From Bilabrum cf. latius (Eukaryota; Bigyra: Bicosoecida; Bigyra; Bicosoecida), in the NCBI GenBank assembly GCA_965178125.1, contig OZ237767.1, positions 744,001-808,000 of the forward strand: a DNA stretch of 64,000 nucleotides, written 5' to 3'. A program made the position numbers and the translations under genes. Within the stretch, counting starts at the first letter, position 1. Each line of letters opens with the position of its first letter. This document shows positions 1 to 9,981 of this stretch, piece after piece. The notes below the pieces were generated by a model, which worked only from the letters and a program-made list of their open reading frames with translations, was not told the origin of the DNA and made no database searches.

Positions 1-1233
1 TCGCTGGCAGGCGTATGTGCGTGGTCAGCAGGAGGCGGAGCTGCGGGCGGAGCTGGGCCGGCAGGAGGAGGCGCTGGAGGCTGTGCGTGCATCATCGAGT
101 CGCGATCGCGCTGATGCTGACGCGGCCATGAGCCGTTGTTTGGAGGAGCACGCGCAGGCTGTGTCGGCGCTTCGGTCCGAGCTGGATGGGGCGGCTGCCC
201 GGGAGCGCGCGCTGTAGCGGAAGCAGCGCCGGCTTGCGCTGGACGCGGTGCAGCGTCTGCGCAGTGGCGCTCGGGGTCGTGTGTTTGGTGCATGGCGTGG
301 CTGGTCGTAGGGCCGGGTGACAGCTCGGCGGGTGCTTCGTCGTCTGGTGAGCAGCCACACGCATGCTGGTTTGCTGGACGGATGGCGTCGCTGGCAGGCG
401 TATGTGCGTGGTCAGCAGGAGGCGGAGCTGCGGGCGGAGCTGGGCCGGCAGGAGGAGGCGCTGGAGGCTGTGCGTGCATCATCGAGTCGCGATCGCGCTG
501 ATGCTGACGCGGCCATGAGCCGTTGTTTGGAGGAGCACGCGCAGGCTGTGTCGGCGCTTCGGTCCGAGCTGGATGGGGCGGCTGCCCGGGAGCGCGCGCT
601 GTAGCGGAAGCAGCGCCGGCTTGCGCTGGACGCGGTGCAGCGTCTGCGCAGTGGCGCTCGGGGTCGTGTGTTTGGTGCGTGGCGTGGCTGGTCGTAGGGC
701 CGGGTGACAGCTCGGCGGGTGCTTCGTCGTCTGGTGAGCAGCCACACGCATGCTGGCTTGCTGGACGGATGGCGTCGCTGGCAGGCGTATGTGCGTGGTC
801 AGCAGGAGGCGGAGCTGCGGGCGGAGCTGGTCAGGCAGGAGGAGGCGCTGGAGGCTGTGCGTGCATCATCGAGTCGCGATCGCGCTGATGCTGACGCGGC
901 CATGAGCCGTCGTTTGGAGGAGCACGCGCAGGCTGTGTCGGCGCTTCGGTCCGAGCTGGATGGGGCGGCTGCCCGGGAGCGCGCGCTGTAGCGGAAGCAG
1001 CGCCGGCTTGCGCTGGACGCGGTGCAGCGTCTGCGCAGTGGCGCTCGGGGTCGTGTGTTTGGTGCGTGGCGTGGCTGGTCGTAGGGCCGGGTGACAGCTC
1101 GGCGGGTGCTTCGTCGTCTGGTGAGCAGCCACACGCATGCTGGTTTGCTGGACGGATGGCGTCGCTGGCAGGCGTATGTGCGTGGTCAGCAGGAGGCGGA
1201 GCTGCGGGCGGAGCTGGGCCGGCAGGAGGAGGC
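1..1233 (+). repeat. 387-bp coding tandem repeat, about 3.2 copies
   Basis: The same sequence recurs at a strict 387-bp spacing (for example the codons for RWQAYVRGQQEAEL at 2, 389, 776 and 1163), with only a few substitutions between copies. 387 is 129 codons, so the frame is kept. The last copy diverges abruptly at about 1234. Each complete unit contains two in-frame TAG codons at fixed positions. Near identity suggests recent duplication or gene conversion. More copies probably lie left of the window. Confidence 0.95.
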
Positions 1234-3085
1234 ACTCGTGACTGCTGGTCGGGATGCGGCCGATCAACTAGCATCTGAGCGGAAGCGACTGGCAGCTGAA
1301 GGGGACGATCGCATGCGGGAGGCTGAGAGTCGCTATGGGCAGATGCTGCAAGAGCGCGACGAGGACATCCGCCGCTTGCGGGAGAAGGTTCATTTTCGGA
1401 GTACATCTGGCAGCAGTATTCATCCGGCCGCTAAAGGCTCTTCTGTTTCCCTGCATGACTACCTAGCTTCGCTATCCGTAACCGAAGCGGAAGTCGGTGC
1501 GATCTTGTCAATTCTTCTTGTGCGTTTGAGAGAAGTTCAAACTTCTGCTGAGGCAGCGTTGGGTTCAATGAGCGTAGACCACGGGCGAATCGACTCATCC
1601 GGGATGTAGCTGATCCGGTCGCTGCACTCAAGCATGTCTGCCAAGTGCCAGGACGTGCAAAACGCGATCGAGCTGACAAGAGAATCGTTTGGCCGACTCA
1701 AGACAAGTTTGACGGATGATCATCACTCTCGTCAAGGTACAACGGCGACGTCTTCCATTTTGGCCATGCAGAAACATCATGCTGCGCTGTCGGTGCTTAG
1801 AGGCTAGATTGCCGAAGAGCAGGCTGCGAATCAGCTCCTTCGTTCAAGGATCCTAGCTGTGTCTGCTCCAACGCCAGATGCTTTATTTGAAGCAACATAG
1901 ACTGGTAGCAGGCCCTAGAGGGACGCGGCAAAGGCCATTGGCGAGCTGATCGACGCCGAGGTGCAGCTCAGGGCAGCCGTCTCAGCTGCGCATGCCTACA
2001 AATCGTCACTTAGGCGCCACGAATAGCCAACATCAGCACCTGATGTGCCATCGAGACACGTATCGTTTGCGGATTTCGTAGGGTCCGGAGACTCAAGCGC
2101 GCTGTTGCAGGTCCTTAGTTCGGACTCGCACGCGTCAGCAAGCAGGCAGGCGCCGCTGGTGTCGTACTCTACCAGTGCCTCGGAAACTGTTGAAAACGCT
2201 GAACCTCACATGGAAGCTGTGCACCACGGGCCCCATCCCAAGCTGCAGGTGCTGTAGGCGGTTGTGGAGCGATTGGTGTCCAACAGCCAAGGTGTCCTCG
2301 GCTTACTTAGACAGGGTTGGCGAGCGGAGCTTGACGCCGCCTCATCCTAGACAAGCGCCCGCATCGACAGGTCTAGCCTCGAGCGAAGTCGACCCACAAT
2401 GAACGTTGCACTGGCCCAAAGTGCGTCCGGTCTCCTGTCTGGCCACCATCATGGCACGGGAGAAGACGGGGACACTTTCAACTGCAGCCAGTCCATGGCT
2501 CTAGTGCTGCCATCTCGCCCCAGCTCTCCACCGCCGCAGCCCCCAAGGGAACAACGGGCAGTCTTGGGTGGCCCGCACACCCTGCGAGGCGTGATTGACA
2601 GCTTGCTACAGGCGAGTGAGTGCCTTGGATAGGAGCCCAGGGAGGGGGCAGCACACGACAGCAGGATGGGCCCGGCCCTGCGCGATAGCGACACTGAATT
2701 ACCCGCCTGTGGTCCAGGCATTGCGCAGGCCGAGGACCTGCTGGCTTGGATGAGGGTGCTCACTAGCACCAGCACTGTTGTCAGCACTGGTGCTGGCGCT
2801 GGCATCGGCCTGCATCGTCGGGGGTATGAACTTGGTCTTAAGACATTATGGGAGGCGCTCCAGAGGCTCAAAGTTGATAATAATGGGGCACTTTAGTAGG
2901 AAGAGTCTCGGGGCAATCATGGCGCCCAAGTGGCAGTGTTGCACGAGCACCTTCTCGAGGCGTGCAGGTCTCTGGCGGTGCAACGGTTTCAAGCTGCGGC
3001 GGCTGGGCGGCACATCGATGCTGCCCTCGGCAGCTTGCAGAGCAAGCTCAGAAACTCGCATGCTCCATCATTGTTGTCAAGCTAA
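2..3085 (+). CDS. SFI1-like coiled-coil repeat protein (5' end outside window)
   Basis: One frame runs from the window edge to TAA at 3083-3085, interrupted only by TAG (for example 215, 308, 602, 1607, 2636), which I read as Gln. The first 1.2 kb is a coding tandem repeat of 129 codons. Each repeat holds two short helices with spaced aromatic residues (VFGAWRGW and LLDGWRRWQAYV), resembling the FxxW centrin-binding repeats of SFI1-type centrosome or basal-body proteins. A charged coiled coil rich in Glu, Ala and Arg follows in each unit. After about 1234 the sequence becomes non-repetitive: more coiled coil, then a Ser/Ala-rich C-terminal region. The SFI1 assignment is inference from motif spacing. 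The true start and total repeat number lie to the left. A basal-body or centrosome role would fit the dynein and kinesin genes nearby. Confidence 0.6.
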
Positions 3086-3613
3086 TATGATATTATTGAT
3101 GTTGAAGTTGTAGTTTGGTTAAATTTTGTTTTGTTTTTCTGACTGACAGCTGCAACGAGAAGGGTGGGGCGGTGAGAGCAGGTGGGGTGGGGTGGGGTGC
3201 TCCACTCAGCCTGGGGGCTCCCAGTGCCAGCATGCCGGCAAGCCATTTGCCCCCAGGTCGCGGGCACGTCGCAGCTCTTCGCCTTGAGCTGGGCTTCTGT
3301 CCCTCTGTGGGCCAGGGCCTGCCCAGTGGCCGATTCACTTCAAGTTGGGCGTTTACACTATTGTAGAAGTGATGCTGCTTGTCTGCGATTGAGAAACATG
3401 TTCTGCTATATACCCAGAGGGAACCGTACTCTACAAGTTCCGCAAAGTCCTGAGGGCTGGCCATGCTGGGCCAGCACTACGGCTCGGGCCTGCGGCGCGG
3501 CGCGGCGGCTGTCTCTCCCTGAAAAAGCACGGTACAACTTCAAGCCGTTCTCGAAAACCAGATTGTCTCTATCTGTTTCCCCAGTCACACATTCAAGAAC
3601 TACCAAATCTGAC
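3086..3613. other. Intergenic region / possible 5' part of IDI
   Basis: Between the TAA of the coiled-coil gene and the chosen IDI start there is a T-rich then G-rich stretch. The IDI frame stays open upstream to 3182, with an ATG at 3399 that would add about 72 basic, Ser/Thr-rich residues. That could be an organelle-targeting extension or merely untranslated leader. Nothing else is recognised here. Confidence 0.4.
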
Positions 3614-4741
3614 ATGGCTTCGGCATCAAAGGAGATTGATGAGAAAATCGCAGCTGACATGGATGCTGCTGACCCAGAGCAGAAGGAAATGATGAAGGAG
3701 GAATGCATTGTTGTGACTGATGACGATGTACCGATTGGGCCTGGTTCGAAGAAGGAGTGTAAGGAATGCTCATGTTCGCGCCGACTTAATAACGCAGGCA
3801 AGGAAGTTATGCTTGCCGTTCGCCGTATGATTCCCCTGCAATCTGTCGTAGGTCACGTGATGGCGAACATCAAGGGCGGAATGCTGCACCGGGCGTTTTC
3901 GGTCTTTTTGTTCAATACCAAAGGCGAGGTACTGCTGCAGAAAGTAAGAATATCTTATGAGATGCTTTCAATCAGCACCGTGTCTGTTTCTTTGATGAAG
4001 CACGGTATTGATGCCTTTGCTGGTTTTCAAGAGACGCAGAGAGCATCGACAAAGATTACTTTCCCTGACTACTGGGCTAACACGTGCTGCTCCCATCCAT
4101 TGTGGCGTAAAGCTGAGCTAGAAGAAAAGGATGCCAGGGGTGTCAAGGTGGCCGCCATCCGGAAGCTGGAGCAGGAGCTCGGGATTCCCCCGGAGGACGT
4201 GCCGGTGGAGAGCTTCACGTTCCTGACAAAGGTGCATTACAGTGCCGCGAGCGGTCCTGGCTCGCCGTGGGGGGAGCATGAGATAGACCATGTACTTGTT
4301 TGCGTGCCTCCGAAGGATGTTCGGCTGCGCCTGAACCCGAACGAGGTCGGCGAGGCCCGGTACTTTGCACCCGGCGAGCTGCTGCCCTGGATCGAGGGTG
4401 CGCCCAAGCGCGGGGATCTCGTGTCTCCCTGGTTTCGCATCATCGCGGAGAGGCTCCTGTCCCCGTGGTGGAAGGTCGTGCTGGAGACACGCAAGGAGCA
4501 GCAGGACAAGGGCGAGGCCCAGCCCGGTGACGCAGCAGCCGCGCTGACTGCCCTGGCACAGCCCGATACAATCCACAGGGCAGGGGATTTCGACGCCGTG
4601 GGTGTCCGTGTGCTGGAGACTGTAAAGGCCTCTGGAGGCGCCTCGGGATCTGGCACCGATGGCATGGAGGCTGCCTCCCACGGCCGCGCAGAGGAGGAGA
4701 GCAAGTCCCCTGGGCCTGTGGAGGTCGAAGCCTCCAGCTGA
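3614..4741 (+). CDS. IDI1: Isopentenyl-diphosphate delta-isomerase (type I)
   Basis: Interconverts IPP and DMAPP for isoprenoid synthesis. Three exons: 3614-3758, 3852-3943 and 4040-4741, giving 312 aa ending in TGA. Both introns (93 and 96 bp, GT-AG) happen to contain no stop, so the genomic frame reads through them, but removing them restores the family pattern: KKEC joins HVMANIKGGMLHRAFSVFLFN, and LLQK joins RASTKITFP. The catalytic Cys motif (NTCCSHPL) follows, then the Nudix-type segment GVKVAAIRKLEQELGIP with its metal-binding Glu. About 75 residues after the usual C terminus are Ala/Glu-rich and not typical of the family. No TAG codon occurs in this gene. The start at 3614 is the conservative choice; an upstream ATG at 3399 would add a possible targeting peptide. 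Type I identity is secure, compartment is not. Confidence 0.93.
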   Translation: MASASKEIDEKIAADMDAADPEQKEMMKEECIVVTDDDVPIGPGSKKECKECSCSRRLNNAGKEVMLAVRRMIPLQSVVGHVMANIKGGMLHRAFSVFLFNTKGEVLLQKVRISYEMLSISTVSVSLMKHGIDAFAGFQETQRASTKITFPDYWANTCCSHPLWRKAELEEKDARGVKVAAIRKLEQELGIPPEDVPVESFTFLTKVHYSAASGPGSPWGEHEIDHVLVCVPPKDVRLRLNPNEVGEARYFAPGELLPWIEGAPKRGDLVSPWFRIIAERLLSPWWKVVLETRKEQQDKGEAQPGDAAAALTALAQPDTIHRAGDFDAVGVRVLETVKASGGASGSGTDGMEAASHGRAEEESKSPGPVEVEASS

Positions 4742-5348
4742 ACCCGGTGCATAGTATGTTCGACTTGAGCATCGTTTTGCCTGTGCCTGCCTCTGCTCGG
4801 GGTGATTGGCACGGGTGCCTTCGCCTAGGCGCAACCCAGCCTGATGACCAGCTGCCGTGCTCTTGCACGATTTGCTGGATCGGTCTGTGCGCCCGTGGCT
4901 TGTCTGTCTGTGCATGTGTACAAATTAGAATTTACACTATACTTTCCTGATTTTAGAGCCAACTATCACTGATTCACTACCGTTCCTTGTCAGCCCTTTC
5001 CTGCATATTTCCTACCTAATGAGCCTATGGTGAGCCAGACAAGGGCAGCTTCTCCTATTTTCTACTACCTTTCTTGAAATCCTCTTCGAATTTTCTTCGA
5101 ACTGATGCGTCCTTTAGGTGATTTGAGAAAATGTAATAGCCCAACAGGCTGCCGATCGCCGCAGCCCCTAGCACCTCAATCCGTGTAATGGTGGGTCCCC
5201 GGCCAGACATATGAGCTCTCCTGGTCGTAGTAGGCGGGTACTAGGCGCTCTCGGTTTAGCACGCACGTGGTAGAAGTGTGCCAGCATGTTCCATTGGGCT
5301 GCTGCTCCGGATACCCGTCGTTGTGCAAGGAGGGACTTTTAATTCTCC
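4742..5348. other. Intergenic region, nothing recognised
   Basis: About 600 bp between the IDI stop and the next start. It is locally more AT-rich (around 4920-5120) than the flanking coding sequence, as expected for 3' and 5' untranslated DNA. I see no RNA gene, repeat or conserved ORF. Confidence 0.5.
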
Positions 5349-8300
5349 ATGCCGCAACTGAGCAGGCTACAAAAGCTCCGTTCGTTATTCTTCTCCACCC
5401 ACCCTGATGCTGCTGCATTCATTGTTGTGGCGGGGCCCGACGCTGCTCAAGATGAACCGAGTATGGTGATTCTAAAGTACTTGTTTGCCCCATCCACTGG
5501 CCCAGCAGTATTACAGCCCGAGGCTTCGTCTAGCATTGCAGCACTCGATGATGTTTTCCTTGTGGTTTTTCGTGATAGCGCTGTAGTGTACACAGGGGGC
5601 ACCAAATCTCAGGGCTGCGACACCGTAAAGGGAACGGCATCAAGTTGGCCTGGCACGGAGATTATGCAGTTGCCCGACAAAATGAATGCCCAAGATGCAA
5701 AAGCAGAGGAATTCAAGGCGCGGGCGTTCGTAGAAGCAACGTATGGGCTCGCTGGTGAACTGGTAGGCCTACTTTTCAAATCACCTGAAGGGGCCGACGA
5801 TTCAAACGACGAAGCAGCGCCCAAACGACTGTCAAATGCCCAGTCTTTGGTAGAAACGTGGCCTTTGGTCCAGGCAACTGCACTAGAATCCCACGGAATG
5901 CGTTCGCGGGGCTTCTTTTCGGCCACGCGGTCAATAGTCCCGTGCGGAGACCTGCTAAAAGCGGTCCTCGATGTCGATGGAACTACGATGCTGGACCTCG
6001 TGGGAGCAGCAGTCCCACGGTTAAATTCTCACTTTCATCGGTCTTTGAAGCTGCTTCAATCGCCGTTTTGGTCGTCTTGTGGCCACTCGCTGGGTCATGA
6101 TGCGAGCAGCGGCCGTTGGCAGGTATTGCCAGCTGCTGCCCAACTCTCGGAAGCCAAGGTGGCGGAGGATCTGCTGATGCTGCGCGAGTTTGCGGCGCTT
6201 CAGTAGGAGGGTGTCCTACATCTTCCTACTACGCAGACTCTTCTAGAAGTGCCACCTGACAGGGCTGGATGCTGGATGGGCATGCGCACGTCTCTGCTGC
6301 CCGCCACGCTGTGGGCTGCTGCTGTAGGAGGGAGAGGGAGAGATGGACCCGGCTTGGGCGATGCTGCTGCATCCAAAGGGGTCGATCGAGCCCCGCCCAT
6401 CGGTCAAGCTGGGCCTGCTGGTACGCTGGCCACGCACGCTGTGGTGCGCGGGCACGATCCCAGCAGCGGGCTGCAGCTGGCCCGCACGGTGATCCTGCAC
6501 GCTGGGGGCCTGGAGCAGAGCGAGTCTGGCAGCAACGCTGCTGTGTCGGCTGCCCTATCAGCCCTTCAAAAGGGCCATACGTTGGCGCAAAAGGCCATGG
6601 CCTCCTGTTTGGCGCGGGACGCTGGGCGTGCAAGCGGCGCTTCTGGCGCAGGAGACGAACTAGACGGGGGCAGGTGCTTGGTACGACTGGCTGCTGCTGC
6701 ACTTGCGGCTCTCACCAGAGCATGGGGCTTCCCTGCCATCGCTGAGTCCTTGGGCAAAGAGGCAATTCAAACGGCGAAATCCACTTTGCAGGTTGTGATT
6801 GATGTCACCAATGCAGCCGGGTAGCTCGAGGGCAGCGTGAGGGCGACGCCAGCCGGCTGCTCTGGTCCTTTTGATGCTAGGATGGCCGGAGAATCCACAG
6901 CATCGGTACATAGAACCCGTGTAGAGGGACGTGCAGGATCGGGTGAGCAAGATGTGGACGTTGACGTGGCTGGTGAGTGTGGGGCGGCCCCGTCATCGCG
7001 CATCTTGGTGGTGTCCTGCTGCTGCGGTGACGTGCGTGTGTTCGGGCGAGCTATTGGGGCCATGCTTCTCACTGACTCGATCGTTCTGGTTCCAGAGCAC
7101 ATTAGTGTATAGAAGAAGCCAATGCAAGGTGCGGGCTTGCTTGCGGCCTCCTCTGGGGCAGGGGCGGCTTCGGCGCTTCCTCCACGCAAGCCAAGTGCCA
7201 AGGCTGCCGCTGGCGCTCCTTGGTTCCTCTCCGATTCGGACGGTGCGGCCTGGGATTGCGCCGGACCACTCTCCTACGTGCCTTTGGTGCTCACAGACGA
7301 GGTACCTTTGTGGCAGAGCATGTAGTGGCCTTCGGCTGCGTCGGGTCAAGCAGCAGCAGCTCCTGCAGGTGCCGGTTCAGCGAGGGGGCGGGGAGCCACG
7401 GAGCTGCCAATCACAGTGCATTAGCTACTAACCGCTTCTAGCCGAGCTGTCCGGGCCGGTGCTTTGTGTGACATTGCTACTGGTGGATCCAGCATGCCTC
7501 TTGCAGTCCAGGCCCGGGTGCTGGCGACAGACAGCCGCCTACAAATCGCGCATCCTTTGCTCGGGGTCGTCACACTGGCAGCCGATGACGCGAGGTGGTA
7601 CGCGGAATACATCGCGGGTTCAGATATGGCCAAGATGGCTGGTACTAGGCTGCGCAAATACGAGGATAGAGTGGCGGTGTACTCTCAAATAGCATGCACC
7701 GGGCCCCAACCCGATGACGAGGCCGTGGTAAAGCTTGTTCAGTCCATCGAAGACGAGGAATCGGGCGGACCAGGTCAATTTGGTGCCATATGGAGACGCA
7801 AGACTTCGGCCGGGGCCAAGAGTCCTTTTGCACCTTCTGACGCTCTCATTCTGAAGCTGGATGCAGGACTGGCGCCCCGAAGGTCTACGACAGCATCAAC
7901 TACGAATGTGTTGGTGCTGCTGCTGTAGCAAGGGTCTCATGTCCAGGCCCTGCTGCGGCCATTGGTGAAAAAGTGGGAGGCTTCTGACCCAGCCAAGTCG
8001 TCAGCTGCAAGCGCGCGCCCGTCGCGCCAGTGCCTCGCAACCGTCGGTCGTAACCTGTGCGGCAGGTACGCCGTCGCCTGGAATGCGATGGTTGCCGCCG
8101 AGTGCATGGAGCGGCACTCGAGTATGCTGCACCCCAAACAAGCTCAGTGGGTGGATGAGTGTATACGTGCATCGACATCACACGCGCCTGAGGCCGTACG
8201 TGTAGACTTCTACATTGGCACAGCGGACTCGCGAGTGTGCCAAGTTGCTGCTGCTGCTGCTGCTGCACGGACTGCAGCCACCCCATTGCTCGTTGACCTG

Positions 8301-9809
8301 CACTCCAAGCCATTCAGGGCGGACGATGTCGCAGCAGAGATATATAAATCAATTCTTGCCCATGCTTCAGCTGAGTGCAATCATGTTGTTGTGGTGCTGC
8401 CTGCAGGAGTGGGAGCGTACGGCGCCACCGCTGTGATGGTCGAGCTTTTCAGTGCAGGTCACTGCTCCCCGAGGTTAGGGAACGCTGTACTGTGCATTGA
8501 GTGCAGTCAGCATGTATCATCGTCGCCTGGAAGTGGATTTTCGAGCCAGCTGCTGGCTCGCTGCGCAGTTCCCGGCGTGCTGACGCATGTCGCCGTGTTG
8601 TGCTCCAAAGGCCTGCGTCCCGGTCGGGAACTGTCGCAGCAAGTGCAGCGGCTGCTGCATGTAGTGGAAAATGCATCAAAAGTGTTAGTTGAGATCGACT
8701 CATCTGTGTATGAGCTTTCTATTGGATCTGCTGCTGTGGATGCGCTCTGCTCAGCGGCTCCTGCGGACCGTTCGCGAGTCGTGAGGGCCAAACTCGCCGT
8801 GGGAAGACCGCTGTCGGTGCAGCCATTTGATGGTGCTCAAGCTCATTGGCCGCAAGAGGTTACCGTCGAGATGCATGCGCCGTGTGTGCTGGACGGAGCT
8901 CGCCTGTCGCCACTCCTCGAGTCTTTGCAGCGCCCTACCACCCGGTGGTCTGCAGCTGACCTGAGCGCAAGCCACGCTGGCACGGTCGGTACTACCTTGC
9001 TGGAATCGATCGGCGGGGTGCGAGGCCGCTTCTATTCAACCACTGAAGAACCCATTGGTGGTTAGGGGAGTGTGTTGGGTGGCAAGTACGGCGGTCTACG
9101 CTTGAGTGACGCCATGGTGGTACGTGGGGGTGCTCTGATGCTTGAGGAGGCAGCAGTTGAGACTGGGGATGGAGAGGCTATTGGCAGCGGTGGAATGATT
9201 CGGGTTCGAGTATTAGATCCAGTCCTTTTTGGATCGAAGCATGCACCTGGAGCCACTTACACAGTTGAGGGTGTAAAGGAAGCCTTGGGACGCGCCCTTG
9301 GAGCGTGTCGGCCCCAGATACCCGCTCTGCTGCCCCGCCGAGACTACGCCGGGCTCACTGCAGAGGAGCGCCGGGAGTTTCAGCACTGCTGCAAGCAATT
9401 GCCCGTGCCTGCAGAGTGGATGTATGATGGGTCCAGGTGGGTGTCCTTCGATGGGCGTGTCTCGTACTTGCATCCCGCCCACGAGGACGCCTGGCGCGAA
9501 TGCGAGGCAGCCTTGAACCGCAGGGTTGACGAGTTCAACGAGACAATTAAGGGGCTGCGGGCCAGAGCCAGCCGCGAGGCAGACGCATTGGCAGGCACAG
9601 CTCGTGATCCATGGTGGAAAGACATCCCTGACGAGCCCACGGTGTCGGGCCCTGCTGGGATCGCGACCGTGATGGGTGAGTCAGTAGTGCAAGCTGCCGT
9701 TCGAGATCGGATTGGGGTCCAGGAGGGGAGCGCGACTGATCCGGATGCTGGCCCCCCAGAGGCTGCAAGTGGCGCAGGGGCAAGCGAATCGAAAGCCGGG
9801 GGCGACTAA
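5349..9809 (+). CDS. Unknown 1486-aa protein read through seven UAG codons
   Basis: Six large open segments (starting near 5349, 6249, 6837, 7122, 7464, 7962 and 9072) lie in exactly the same frame and are separated only by TAG, at about 6204, 6822, 7110, 7323, 7416, 7926 and 9063. The frame closes at TAA (9807-9809). With UAG as Gln this is one protein of 1486 aa. I recognise no domain. The sequence is Ala/Gly/Val-rich, alternates hydrophobic strands and helices, lacks coiled coil, signal peptide or membrane segments, and has a better-ordered C-terminal part with many aromatics (around SRWVSFDGRVSYLHP). It ends 172 bp from the dynein heavy-chain stop, tail to tail. Size and neighbourhood make a dynein-assembly factor such as Shulin/DNAAF9 worth comparing, but that is speculation. 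Product unknown; the reading frame itself is well supported. Confidence 0.75.
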
Positions 9810-9981
9810 CCTAACCCTGAGAAACCGAATCCAGATTCTGGACCCGCTCATCCCAGGATCTCCGCAGTTATAAAGGAATTCTGTTCCGGGTTGGACTTCG
9901 TGGATAGGACCTAGTTTGGATCAATCTACCTCAACAATAGTATGAGAATCTGATGAGAATGCACGTCAAATCGAACCAAGT

